Shown: positions 51,959 through 60,815 of the stretch, piece after piece | Layout of the letters: each line of letters begins with the position of its first letter | Numbering within the stretch: the first letter of the stretch is position 1 | Assembly (NCBI GenBank): GCA_002239065.1 | Contig: MPNO01000010.1 | Coordinates: 30,977-94,976 of the forward strand | Length of the DNA stretch: 64,000 nucleotides | Direction: 5' to 3' | Source: Defluviicoccus sp. bin129 | Lineage (GTDB): Bacteria > Pseudomonadota > Alphaproteobacteria > MPNO01 | The notes under the pieces: model-generated | What the model was told of the DNA's origin: nothing | Database searches by the model: none | Seen by the model: the letters and a program-made list of their open reading frames with translations, nothing else | Position numbers and translations under genes: made by a program

Positions 51959-52987
51959 TTAACGGAAGGGGGGCGCGTACAGGATGCCGCCGTCCCGGTA
52001 GAGGGCGCTGAGCCCCCGCGGCAGGCCGAGCGGGCTCCCGGCACCCAGGTATTTCTCGAAGATCTCGGCGTAGTTGCCCTCCGCGGCGATCGCGCGGACG
52101 GCCCATCGCGGATCGAGGCCCAGCATCCCGCCCAGAGAGCCTTCGCTGCCCAGCATGCGGTTGATCTCGGGATCGTCGGTCCCGTTCGCCAGCTCCCGCA
52201 CGTTTGCCCGGGTCACGCCGAGCTCTTCGGCGGCAACCAGCGCGTTGAGCACCCAGCGCGCGATGTCCGCCCACCGGTCGTCGCCGTGGCGCACCAGCGG
52301 ACCCAGCGGCTCCTTCGAGATGATCTCCGGATACACCACATGCGCGGACGGGTCGTCGATGGTCGATCTGGTGGCCGCCAGACCCGAAACGTCCGTCGTG
52401 TAGGCGTCGCAGCGCTCGGCGTGGTAGGCCGCGCGCGCCTCGGCGTTGGTCTCCAGCGGCACCGGCTCGTAGGCGATGCCGTGGATCCGGAAGAAATCCG
52501 CCAGGTTGAGCTCGGTGGTGGTGCCGGTCTGGATGCAGATCGACGCGCCGTCGAGCTCGACGGCGCTCGTCACGCCGAGATCTCTCCGGCCGAGAAAGCC
52601 CTGGCCGTCATAGTAGAAGATGCCCACGAAGGTGAATCCGAGGTCGACGTCGCGGGAGAACGTCCATGTCGTGTTGCGCGACAGGATGTCGACCTCGCCG
52701 GAGGCCAGCGCGGGGAACCGTGTCTTCCCGGTCAGGGTGACGAAGGAGACCTTGTCCGGATCGCCCAGCACCGCCGCCGCCAGCGCCCGGCAATAGGCCG
52801 CCTCGAAGCCGGACCATCGGCCCCTGTCGTCGGTGTAGGAGAAGCCGGGCAGGCCCGGGTTGATGCCGCATCTGAGCCGGCCCTCCGCCCGCACGTCGTC
52901 GAGGGTCGCCGCGTGGCCGGGAAGCCAGGCGGCGGCCGCCAGCACGGCGGCAAGCGCAAGGGCGCCGGTTGTGGTTCTCGCACGCAT
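51959..52987 (-). CDS. Amino-acid ABC transporter substrate-binding protein (AapJ/SBP_bac_3 type)
   Basis: A 342-residue periplasmic protein. The ATG at 52987 follows GGGAGACG. The signal peptide is RTTTGALALAAVLAAAAWLPG with cleavage near HAATL. RLRCGINPGLPGFSYTDDRG and WSGFEAAYCRALAAAVLGD form lobe one of a type 3 binding protein as in AapJ/BztA, and SICIQTGTTTELNLADFF lobe two. No permease or ATPase gene is adjacent, so it is an orphan that may serve a transporter elsewhere. The broad general L-amino-acid specificity of AapJ is only a hint. Confidence 0.88.
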   Translation of the reverse strand: MRARTTTGALALAAVLAAAAWLPGHAATLDDVRAEGRLRCGINPGLPGFSYTDDRGRWSGFEAAYCRALAAAVLGDPDKVSFVTLTGKTRFPALASGEVDILSRNTTWTFSRDVDLGFTFVGIFYYDGQGFLGRRDLGVTSAVELDGASICIQTGTTTELNLADFFRIHGIAYEPVPLETNAEARAAYHAERCDAYTTDVSGLAATRSTIDDPSAHVVYPEIISKEPLGPLVRHGDDRWADIARWVLNALVAAEELGVTRANVRELANGTDDPEINRMLGSEGSLGGMLGLDPRWAVRAIAAEGNYAEIFEKYLGAGSPLGLPRGLSALYRDGGILYAPPFR

Positions 52988-53048
52988 GACCGTCTCCCGA
53001 TTCAGCCGGCCGGCCGGAGGCACGTGCCGCGGCGGCGACACGCCACCC

Positions 53049-53090
53049 AAAAAATCCGGTCCCGGCGTGACGGGCGATGCAACGCCGGAT
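53049..53090 (-). terminator. Candidate terminator of the nar operon
   Basis: On the minus strand ATCCGG (53090-53085) pairs with CCGGAT (53059-53054), immediately followed by T residues to 53049; an alternative stem, CCGGCG/CGCCGG, lies inside it. It is about 250 bases past the parvulin stop and upstream of the AapJ-like gene. Confidence 0.45.
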
Positions 53091-53153
53091 CGGAAATGTC
53101 GCGCCGGTCGATGCTGCCGACGCTGTAATCGCCGTTTTCACGCCCGAAGTCGA

Positions 53154-53211
53154 GCGCTCCACACCGGTTTTCGATGCGGCCCTGTCGCGCAAGCGGAGCG
53201 CCGGATTTTTT
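53154..53211 (+). terminator. Plus-strand terminator-like hairpin with T-run
   Basis: GCGCTCC (53154-53160) pairs with GGAGCGC (53195-53201) across a 34-base loop, then CGGA and six T residues (53206-53211). No plus-strand gene precedes it, so its role is unclear. Confidence 0.35.
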
Positions 53212-53340
53212 CCTTCTCCCGACCTCGTGTTTGGCCAGGGACATGAGGAGGGATCGGACGTGGATCAAGAGCACGCGGGTGGCGGAATGCCTCCCGCCCC
53301 GTCCATGACGCGCCCGTGCCGGGCAAGGAGGATCGCCGGG

Positions 53341-54102
53341 CTACTGCACCAGCGGCGAGTCGGCGGCGGCGATGTCGAAACCGGAGATGCAGGCGTCGCC
53401 GGCGAGCAGCTGGACATATTGCCGGAAGGCGCGGCGCCAGGACGCGTCCTTCAGATACTCCGCGACCCTGCCGGCCACCGTCTCGTAGGGCAGGGTCCGC
53501 CCGGGGAGCTGCTTGTCGACGCGCACCACATGGATGCCGTAGCGGGTCTTCACCGGCACCGGCGAGAGCTGCCCCTCTTCGAGGTTGAACAGAAAGGTCT
53601 CCATCTCGGGCACCGTGTCGCCGCGCGAGACCTGTCCCAGCCGGCCGTCATTGTGCCTGGAGTCGCAAGCCGAATGGGCCCGCGCCAGCGCGCCGAAACG
53701 CTCCGGCGCCCGGGTGAGCGTTTCGATCAATGCGCCGGCCTGCGCCTCGGCCTCGGCGCGCCCTGCCGCGTCGTCGGGCGCCGCGGACAGCAGGATATGC
53801 GCGGCCTCGACCAGATCGGGGCTGGCGAAGCGCGCCTTGTTGTTGTCGTAGTAGCGGCGGCACTCCGCCTCGGCGGGCTCGGGGATGTCGACCTCGCGCT
53901 CGATCACGGCCTGGACCGCGTCCGACTCGTCCTCCCCGTCGATCCCGAGCGCGCGGGCCCGGTCCAGCAGCAGGGCGCGGATCACCAGCCATCGAGCCGC
54001 GGCACGGCGCGCGGCGTCGACATCGCCGGCCGGGTGGTACTGCATCTCGCGCAGAATCTCGTCTTCCCCGATGCAGCGGTCGTTGATGCGGATTTCGGTC
54101 AT
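53341..54102 (-). CDS. Parvulin-type peptidyl-prolyl isomerase (NifM-like) of the nar operon
   Basis: A 253-residue protein without signal peptide. The N-terminal ~115 residues are helical, as in NifM/SurA-like chaperones. The PpiC domain (about 118-225) reads AAHILLSAAPDD, then DGRLGQVSRGDTVPEMETFLFNLEEGQLS and PVKTRYGIHVVRVDKQ. Similar genes often close nar operons, where they are thought to help nitrate reductase assembly or folding. It follows narI after seven bases. Confidence 0.85.
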   Translation of the reverse strand: MTEIRINDRCIGEDEILREMQYHPAGDVDAARRAAARWLVIRALLLDRARALGIDGEDESDAVQAVIEREVDIPEPAEAECRRYYDNNKARFASPDLVEAAHILLSAAPDDAAGRAEAEAQAGALIETLTRAPERFGALARAHSACDSRHNDGRLGQVSRGDTVPEMETFLFNLEEGQLSPVPVKTRYGIHVVRVDKQLPGRTLPYETVAGRVAEYLKDASWRRAFRQYVQLLAGDACISGFDIAAADSPLVQ

Positions 54103-54109
54103 GACCGCC

Positions 54110-54820
54110 TCACGCGGCGCGGCGTCCTTCGCGGGTGCGCACCACCTGGTAGCCGCGCCGTCCGAGATAGCCGACCGGCGCGCTCCAGATATGGACCAGG
54201 CGGCTGAACGGGAAGATCAGGAAGATGGTGACGCCGAGGAAGATATGCGCCTTGTAGACCCAGCTCACATCGGCCACGTGCAGCGCGGCGTCGGCCTGGA
54301 AGGTGACGATCTTCTGCGCCCAGAGCGAGAGCGTGACCATGACCTCGCCATGCTCGCGATGCGCCCAGGAGAGGGGCAGGGTGGCCAGGCCGAGCACCAG
54401 CTGCAGCCACAATATGGCGAGGATCGCGATGTCCATCGGGCTCGACGTCCGGCGGATGCGCGGATCGGACAGCCGGCGGTGCAGCAGCATGGTCAGGCCG
54501 ACGAAGCAGACCACGCCGAAGATCCCCCCGGCCACGATCGCCAGAACCTGCTTGACGCCGGAGGAGAGGCCGAAGGCGTGGTAGATCTCCTTCGGCGTCA
54601 GCAGGCCGACGAAATGGCCGAGGAACAGGAGCAGGATGCCGACATGGAACAGCACGCTGCCCCACACCAGCTGGCGGCGGCGCAGCAGCTGGCTCGACCC
54701 GCTGCGCCAGGTGTATTGCTCGCGGTCGAACCGGATCAGGCTGCCGGCCAGGAACACCGTCGCCGCGAAATAGGGGTAGTAGCCGAAGACCAGGATGTGC
54801 AACCAGTCGGCCATGGTCAT
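54110..54820 (-). CDS. narI: Respiratory nitrate reductase gamma subunit (cytochrome b)
   Basis: A 236-residue membrane protein with five hydrophobic spans that oxidises quinol and passes electrons through two haems b to NarH. LVWGSVLFHVGILLLFLGHFVGLL holds the first pair of haem His residues, and VYKAHIFLGVTIFLIFPFSRLVHIWS the second pair. The ATG at 54820 overlaps the narJ stop (ATGA); an ATG two codons later is possible. Confidence 0.96.
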   Translation of the reverse strand: MTMADWLHILVFGYYPYFAATVFLAGSLIRFDREQYTWRSGSSQLLRRRQLVWGSVLFHVGILLLFLGHFVGLLTPKEIYHAFGLSSGVKQVLAIVAGGIFGVVCFVGLTMLLHRRLSDPRIRRTSSPMDIAILAILWLQLVLGLATLPLSWAHREHGEVMVTLSLWAQKIVTFQADAALHVADVSWVYKAHIFLGVTIFLIFPFSRLVHIWSAPVGYLGRRGYQVVRTREGRRAA

Positions 54821-55521
54821 GCTCCCTCCCGTCCATCGGAGCGCGGGCCGGCGGCGAGCCCGGCCATGCGATTGAGGGTGTCGCGCGCGGCCGGGCAGCC
54901 GCCGTCCCCGGCGCCCGCGAAGGCCGGCGCCTCCTCCCACTCCTTGTCGAGCTCGGCGGCCTCCGCCTCGGGCGGCTTGTCCTGCTCCAGAAGCCCCGCC
55001 ACCAGCGCATCGTCGGGCCGCCTGGCGGCGAGATCCTCGAGCGCCCGGAACAGCCCCGCGTAGTCGCTGCCCCGGCGCTCCAGCCGGATGCGGATCGCCG
55101 ACAGGATATGGACCACGTCGGCCAGCAGATCGGCCGCCTCCCGGGGATCGATCAGCGACAGGAATTCGAGAAACAGCGGCAGGTAGTCGGGCAGCTCGTT
55201 GCCGTCGATGCCGTAGCCGCGGCTCTCGTAATGCGCCGCGAGGTTGACCATCGCCTGGCCGCGGTCGCGGGACTCGCCGTGGATGTGCTCGAACAGATGG
55301 AGCGACAGGCTGCGCGAACGGTCGAACAGGGCGACATAGGCCTCCTGCGCGGTCAGCAGGTCGCCCACACAGAGCTGAGCCGCCACGCGTTCGATCGCCT
55401 GGCGGCCGGCCGGTGACAGGAGCGCGTCTTCCCTCGCCGCGGCGGCGATCTCGCCCGCCGCCCCGGCGAGCTCGGCGGTGGGGTATTGCAGCAGCGCCGC
55501 CAGCGCCCGGTAGGTCTTCAT
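54817..55521 (-). CDS. narJ: Nitrate reductase assembly chaperone NarJ
   Basis: A 234-residue cytoplasmic TorD-family chaperone that binds the NarG N-terminus and checks cofactor insertion. YRALAALLQYPTAEL is the N-terminal motif, SLSLHLFEHIHGESRDRGQAMV the diagnostic core, and LPDYLPLFLEFLSL the conserved helix. It starts within the end of narH (ATGA overlap). The C-terminal ~50 residues are acidic and variable. Confidence 0.95.
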   Translation of the reverse strand: MKTYRALAALLQYPTAELAGAAGEIAAAAREDALLSPAGRQAIERVAAQLCVGDLLTAQEAYVALFDRSRSLSLHLFEHIHGESRDRGQAMVNLAAHYESRGYGIDGNELPDYLPLFLEFLSLIDPREAADLLADVVHILSAIRIRLERRGSDYAGLFRALEDLAARRPDDALVAGLLEQDKPPEAEAAELDKEWEEAPAFAGAGDGGCPAARDTLNRMAGLAAGPRSDGREGA

Positions 55522-57062
55522 CGCACGGCACCCGCCTTGTCGGAGCGCCCGCCGGCGCTCGGCCCGACCCGGACCTCGTGGCTGAACAGATCGACCTTGC
55601 CGGTGCCGCCGCTGCACCCGTCGCCGAAGCTGAAGCCGCACTCGCCGCGCAGGTCGAAGGCCTCCTCGGCGTATTCCCGGTGCGTGGTGGGGATCACGAA
55701 CCGGTCCTCGTAGTTGGCGATCGCCATGGTCTGGTACATGTCCTCGATCTGGGCCTCGCTGAGACCGACCCGCTCCAGCGCGCCCAGCTCCCGGCGCCCG
55801 TCGACATGCCTCGCGCGCATATAGGCCCGCATGGCCAGCATCCGCTCGAGCGCCAGCTTGACCGGCGCCTCGTCGCCGGCGGTCAGCATGTTGGCGAGGT
55901 ATCTGAGCGGTATGCGGAGCTGCGAGACATCGGGGATCAGCCCGTCATGGCCGAGCGCGCCGGCCTCCGCCGCCGACTGGATCGGCGACAGCGGCGGCAC
56001 GTACCAGACCATCGGCAAAGTGCGGTATTCCGGGTGCAGCGGGAAGGCGACCTTCCAGTCCATCGCCATGCGCCAGACCGGAGACATCCGCGCCGCGTCG
56101 ATCCAGGCCTGCGGCACCCCGTCGGCCAGCGCCTGGCGGACCACTTCGGGGTCGGCGGGGTCGAGGAAGATGTCGAGCTGGGCCTGGTACAGATCCTGCG
56201 GGTCTTCCGCCGCCGCGGCCTGCTCGATCCGGTCGGCGTCGTAGAGCAGCACGCCGAGATAGCGGATGCGCCCGACGCAGGTCTCGGAACAGACGGTCGG
56301 CTGCCCGGCCTCGATGCGCGGGTAGCAGAAGATGCATTTCTCCGACTTCCCGGACCGCCAGTTGTAATAGATCTTCTTGTAGGGGCAGGCCGAGACGCAC
56401 ATCCGCCAGCCGCGGCACTTGTCCTGGTCGATCAGGACGATGCCGTCCTCCTCGCGCTTGTAGATCGCCCCCGACGGGCAGGCCGCGACGCAGCTCGGGT
56501 TCAGGCAATGCTCGCACAGCCTGGGCAGATACATCATGAAGGTGTTCTCGAACTGGCCGTAGATGTCCTTCTCCAGCGCCTCGAAATTCACGTCCTTGCT
56601 GCGCTTGGCGAACTCGCCGCCGAGGATCTCTTCCCAGTTCGGGCCCCACTCGATCTTTTCCATCCGCTCGCCGCTGATCAGCGAGCGCGGGCGCGCGGTC
56701 GGCGGGGTCTGCGATTCGGGCGCGCTGTGCAGATGCTCGTAGTCGAAGGTGAAGGGCTCGTAATAGTCGTCGATCTGCGGCATGTCGGGGTTGGCGAAGA
56801 TCTTGGCGAGAATCCGCAGCTTGCCGCCCATCTTCGGCGCGATGCGGCCGTTCCTCTTGCGCACCCAGCCGCCGTTCCAGACGTCCTGGTTCTCCCACTC
56901 CCTGGGATAGCCGATTCCGGGCTTGGTCTCGACGTTGTTGAACCAGGCGTATTCCATGCCCTCGCGGCTGGTCCAGACGTTCTTGCAGGTCACCGAGCAG
57001 GTATGGCAGCCGATGCACTTGTCGAGGTTGAGGACCTTGCCGATCTGCGCGCGGATCTTCAT
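55518..57062 (-). CDS. narH: Respiratory nitrate reductase beta subunit (iron-sulfur)
   Basis: A 514-residue electron-transfer subunit. Cluster motifs: CIGCHTCSVTCKNVW at the N-terminus, CEHCLNPSCVAACPSGA, and CRGWRMCVSACPYKK, where Trp replaces one Cys as in E. coli NarH and gives the [3Fe-4S] cluster, then CIFCYPRIEAGQ and CSETCVGRIRYLG. The start and end overlap narG and narJ (ATGA each). Confidence 0.98.
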   Translation of the reverse strand: MKIRAQIGKVLNLDKCIGCHTCSVTCKNVWTSREGMEYAWFNNVETKPGIGYPREWENQDVWNGGWVRKRNGRIAPKMGGKLRILAKIFANPDMPQIDDYYEPFTFDYEHLHSAPESQTPPTARPRSLISGERMEKIEWGPNWEEILGGEFAKRSKDVNFEALEKDIYGQFENTFMMYLPRLCEHCLNPSCVAACPSGAIYKREEDGIVLIDQDKCRGWRMCVSACPYKKIYYNWRSGKSEKCIFCYPRIEAGQPTVCSETCVGRIRYLGVLLYDADRIEQAAAAEDPQDLYQAQLDIFLDPADPEVVRQALADGVPQAWIDAARMSPVWRMAMDWKVAFPLHPEYRTLPMVWYVPPLSPIQSAAEAGALGHDGLIPDVSQLRIPLRYLANMLTAGDEAPVKLALERMLAMRAYMRARHVDGRRELGALERVGLSEAQIEDMYQTMAIANYEDRFVIPTTHREYAEEAFDLRGECGFSFGDGCSGGTGKVDLFSHEVRVGPSAGGRSDKAGAVR

Positions 57063-60000
57063 TGTGCCGCCTCCATCGAGGATGCCCGGTAGGGGCCTTC
57101 CATCCAGTCGACCCTGCGCATCTTGCGCACGATCACGAACTCGTCGCGGTTCGAGCCGACGGTGCCGTAGTAGTTGAAGCCGTAGGATTGCTGGGCGTAG
57201 CCGCCGATCATGTGGGTCGGCTTGACCGTGGCCCGGGTCACCGAGTTGTGGATGCCGCCGCGCGAACCGGTCACCTCGCTGCCCGGCACGTTCACGATCT
57301 TCTCCTGGGCGTGATACATCAGCGTCATGCCTTCCGGCACGCGCTGGCTGACCACCGCGCGCGCGACCAGCGCGCCGTTGGCGTTGTAGGCCTCGATCCA
57401 GTCATTGTCCTCGATGCCGGTCTTGCTTGCGTCGATCTCGCTGATCCAGACGATGGGCCCGCCGCGCGACAGCGTCAGCATCAGCAGGTTGTCGGTATAG
57501 GTCGAGTGGATGCCCCATTTCTGGTGCGGGGTGATGAAGTTGAGCACCACCTGCGGGCTGCCGTTGTCCTTGTCGTCGATCAGCGGCTCGATCGTCTTGG
57601 TGTCGATCGGCGGCTTGTAGACGCAGAGCTGCTCGCCGAAGGCGCGCATCCACAGATGGTCCTGGTAGAGCTGCTGGCGGCCCGACAGCGTGCGCCACGG
57701 GATCAGCTCGTGCACGTTGGTGTAGCCGGCGGTGTAGGTGACGTGCTCCGCCTCGACCCCGGACCAGATGGGGGACGAGATGATCTTGCGCGGCTGCGCC
57801 TGGAGGTCGCGGAAGCGGAGCTTGTCCTCCTCGCGCGCCTGGGCGAGATGCTCGTGCGCCCGCCCGGTCGCCTTGCCGAGCGCCGCCCACGCCTTGACCG
57901 CGACGTTCCCGTTGGTCTCGGGCGCGAGCGTCAGCACCACCTCGGTCGCGTCGATATCGGTCTCGATCCGCGCCAGGCCCTTGGAGACGCCGTCCTCGCG
58001 CACCGCGCCGTTCAGCCGCTTGAGGAACGCGACCTCGTCCTCGGTGTTCCAGGCGATGCCCTTGCCGCCATTGCCGGCGCTCGCCATCAGCGGTCCCAGC
58101 GCGGTGAACTTGCTGTAGGTCGCCGGATAGTCGCGCTCGACGACGACCATGTTGGGCATGGTCTTGCCGGGCACGGGATCGCACTCGCCCTTCTTCCAGT
58201 CCCTGACCTCGACCGCCTGGGCGAGCTCCGCCGGCGTGTCGTGCAGGGTGGGCACCAGCACCAGGTCGCGCTCGACGCCGAGCTCGCCGTCGGCGACCTC
58301 GGAGAATTTCTTCGCGATGCCCTTGAAGATATCCCAGTCGCTGCGGGTCTCCCATACCGGGTCGATGGCGGCCGACAGCGGGTGGATGAAGGGGTGCATG
58401 TCGGACGTGTTGAGGTCGTTCTTCTCGTACCAGGTCGCCGTCGGCAGCACGATGTCGGAGTAGAGGCAGGTGGTCGACATGCGGAAATCGAGGGTGACCA
58501 GCAGGTCGAGCTTGCCCTCCGGCGCCGCGTCGTGCCACGCGACCTCGACCGGCTTGCGCTCGCCCGCCGCGCCGAGCTCCTTGCCCTGCACGCCATGCTG
58601 GGTGCCCAGCAGATGCTTGAGGAAGTACTCGTGGCCCTTGCCGCTCGAGCCCAGCAGATTGGAGCGCCAGACGAACAGATTGCGCGGCCAGTTCGCCGGA
58701 TCGTCCGGGTCCTCGCATGACATCCGCAGGCTGCCGTCCGCGAGCCCGGCGACCGCCGCCTCGACGGGGTCGCGGGCGCCGGCGTTCCGGGTCACCTCCA
58801 GCGGGTTGGCCGCCAGCTGCGGGGCCGAGGGCAGCCAGCCCATGCGCTCGGAACGGACGTTGAAGTCGATCAGGCTCAGCTCGTTCCACTCGCCCTCGGG
58901 GGCGAGCGGCGAGACGATCTCGTCCACCGCGAGCTTCTCGTAGCGCCACTGGTCGGTGTGGGCGTACCAGAAGGACGTGCTGTTCATGTGCCGCGGCGGG
59001 CGGTTCCAGTCGAGCGCGAAGGCGAGCGGCTGCCAGCCGGTCTGCGGCCTCAGCTTCTCCTGCCCGACATAATGCGACCAGCCGCCGCCGGACTTGCCGA
59101 CGCAGCCGCACATCACCAGCATGTTGATGATGCCGCGGTAGATCATGTCCATGTGGTACCAGTGGTTGAGCGCGGCGCCGACGATCACCATCGAACGCCC
59201 CTCGGTCTTGTGGGCGTTCTCGGCGAACTGCCGGGCGACCGCGATCGCCTTGTCGCGCGCGACCCCGGTGATGCGCTCCTGCCAGGCCGGCGTGTAGGGC
59301 ACGTCGTCGTCGAAATCCGCGGCCACGTTGGCACCGCCGAGCCCGCGATCGAGGCCGTAATTGGCGACGAACAGGTCGTAGACCGTGGCGACCAGGGCCT
59401 CGCCGCCGGCGGTGGCGATGGTCTTCACCGGCACGTTGCGCCACAGCACCGGGTCATGGTCGGTGCCGGCGAAGTGGTCGTGGCTGGTATTGCCGAAATA
59501 GGGGAAGCCGACCGGGGCGACATCGTCCCTGATGTCGATCAGGCTGAGCCTGAGCCGGGTGGCCGCGCCGTCGGAACCGTCCTTCTCCTCGATGTTCCAC
59601 TTGCCCTGCTCGCCCCAGCGGAAGCCGATCGAGCCGACCGGGCAGACCAGGGCGTCGCCCCTCGCCTCGTCGATGGCGACGGTCTTCCATTCGGGGTTGT
59701 TGGCCTGGCCCAGCCCGCCCGCCAGGTCGTCCGCGCGCAGCATGCGGTCGGGCACCCATCCGCCATCGGTCTCGCGCAGGGTCACCAGCAGCGGCATGTC
59801 GGTGTAGCGCCGGCAGTAGTCCTCGAAATAGGCGCTCCTGCCCGCGAGATGCCATTCCTTCAGGATCACATGGCCCATCGCCAGCGCCAGCGCGGCGTCG
59901 GTGCCCTGCTTGGGGCTGAGCCAGATATCGGCGAATTTCGACGCCTCGCTGTAATCCGGCGTCACCGTGACCGTGGTCGCGCCCTTGTAGCGCACCTCGG

Positions 60001-60802
60001 TCATGAAATGGGCGTCGGGGGTCCGCGTCTGCGGCACGTTCGAGCCCCACATCATCAGGAAGGTCGAATTGTACCAGTCGGCGCTTTCGGGCACGTCGGT
60101 CTGCTCGCCCCAGGTCTGCGGGCTCGACGGCGGCAGGTCGCAATACCAGTCGTAGAAGCTCATGCAGACGCCGCCGATCAGCGACAGGTAGCGCGAGCCG
60201 GCGGCGTAGGAGACCATCGACATGGCGGGGATCGGCGAGAACCCGATGACCCGGTCCGGCCCGTGCGTCCTGATGGTGTAGACATTGGCCGCCGCGACGA
60301 TCTCGTTGACCTCGTCCCAGTCGGAGCGGACGAAGCCGCCGAGCCCGCGCACGCGCTGGTAGTCGCGGCGGGTCGCGGCGTCCTCGACGATCGAGGCCCA
60401 GGCGGCGACCGGCGCCATGGTCTTGCGCGCCTCCCGCCAGTGGCGCACCAGCCGGCTGCGCACCAGCGGGTATTTCAGCCGGTTGGCGCTGTAGATGTAC
60501 CAGGAATAGCTCGCCCCCCGCGAACAGCCGCGCGGCTCGTGGTTGGGCAGGTCGGGCCGGGTGCGGGGGTAGTCGGTCTGCTGCGTCTCCCAGGTGATGA
60601 TCCCGCCCTTGACGTAGATCTTCCAGCTGCACGAGCCGGTGCAGTTCACCCCGTGGGTCGAGCGCACCACCTTGTCGTGCTGCCAGCGCGCCCGGTAGGA
60701 CTCCTCCCAGTCGCGGTCCTCGTTGGTGACGATGCCATGCCCGTCGGCGAAGGTGTCGACGGTCCTGCGGAAGAAGGTCAGCCGATCGAGGAAGTGGCTC
60801 AT
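57059..60802 (-). CDS. narG: Respiratory nitrate reductase alpha subunit
   Basis: A 1247-residue molybdenum bis-MGD enzyme that reduces nitrate to nitrite on the cytoplasmic side of the membrane. HGVNCTGSCSWKIYVKGG gives the His/Cys ligands of the FS0 cluster, with the last Cys in RGCSRGAS. QTDVPESADWYNSTFLMMWGSN contains the Asp expected to ligate Mo. LRPQTGWQPLAFALDW, YSDIVLPTATWYEK and the C-terminal molybdopterin region RAVVSQRVPEGMTLMYH are standard. Length matches E. coli NarG. The N-terminus MSHFLDRLTFF is the NarJ-binding segment. Confidence 0.99.
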   Translation of the reverse strand: MSHFLDRLTFFRRTVDTFADGHGIVTNEDRDWEESYRARWQHDKVVRSTHGVNCTGSCSWKIYVKGGIITWETQQTDYPRTRPDLPNHEPRGCSRGASYSWYIYSANRLKYPLVRSRLVRHWREARKTMAPVAAWASIVEDAATRRDYQRVRGLGGFVRSDWDEVNEIVAAANVYTIRTHGPDRVIGFSPIPAMSMVSYAAGSRYLSLIGGVCMSFYDWYCDLPPSSPQTWGEQTDVPESADWYNSTFLMMWGSNVPQTRTPDAHFMTEVRYKGATTVTVTPDYSEASKFADIWLSPKQGTDAALALAMGHVILKEWHLAGRSAYFEDYCRRYTDMPLLVTLRETDGGWVPDRMLRADDLAGGLGQANNPEWKTVAIDEARGDALVCPVGSIGFRWGEQGKWNIEEKDGSDGAATRLRLSLIDIRDDVAPVGFPYFGNTSHDHFAGTDHDPVLWRNVPVKTIATAGGEALVATVYDLFVANYGLDRGLGGANVAADFDDDVPYTPAWQERITGVARDKAIAVARQFAENAHKTEGRSMVIVGAALNHWYHMDMIYRGIINMLVMCGCVGKSGGGWSHYVGQEKLRPQTGWQPLAFALDWNRPPRHMNSTSFWYAHTDQWRYEKLAVDEIVSPLAPEGEWNELSLIDFNVRSERMGWLPSAPQLAANPLEVTRNAGARDPVEAAVAGLADGSLRMSCEDPDDPANWPRNLFVWRSNLLGSSGKGHEYFLKHLLGTQHGVQGKELGAAGERKPVEVAWHDAAPEGKLDLLVTLDFRMSTTCLYSDIVLPTATWYEKNDLNTSDMHPFIHPLSAAIDPVWETRSDWDIFKGIAKKFSEVADGELGVERDLVLVPTLHDTPAELAQAVEVRDWKKGECDPVPGKTMPNMVVVERDYPATYSKFTALGPLMASAGNGGKGIAWNTEDEVAFLKRLNGAVREDGVSKGLARIETDIDATEVVLTLAPETNGNVAVKAWAALGKATGRAHEHLAQAREEDKLRFRDLQAQPRKIISSPIWSGVEAEHVTYTAGYTNVHELIPWRTLSGRQQLYQDHLWMRAFGEQLCVYKPPIDTKTIEPLIDDKDNGSPQVVLNFITPHQKWGIHSTYTDNLLMLTLSRGGPIVWISEIDASKTGIEDNDWIEAYNANGALVARAVVSQRVPEGMTLMYHAQEKIVNVPGSEVTGSRGGIHNSVTRATVKPTHMIGGYAQQSYGFNYYGTVGSNRDEFVIVRKMRRVDWMEGPYRASSMEAAQ

Positions 60803-60815
60803 CGATCCGGTCTCC

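Larger units (their letters stand above)
52988..53340. other. 353-base intergenic stretch after the nar operon
   Basis: No gene supported. It contains two terminator-like elements and an 11-base inverted repeat, AAAAAATCCGG (53049-53059) and CCGGATTTTTT (53201-53211), that brackets 141 bases. Confidence 0.6.
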
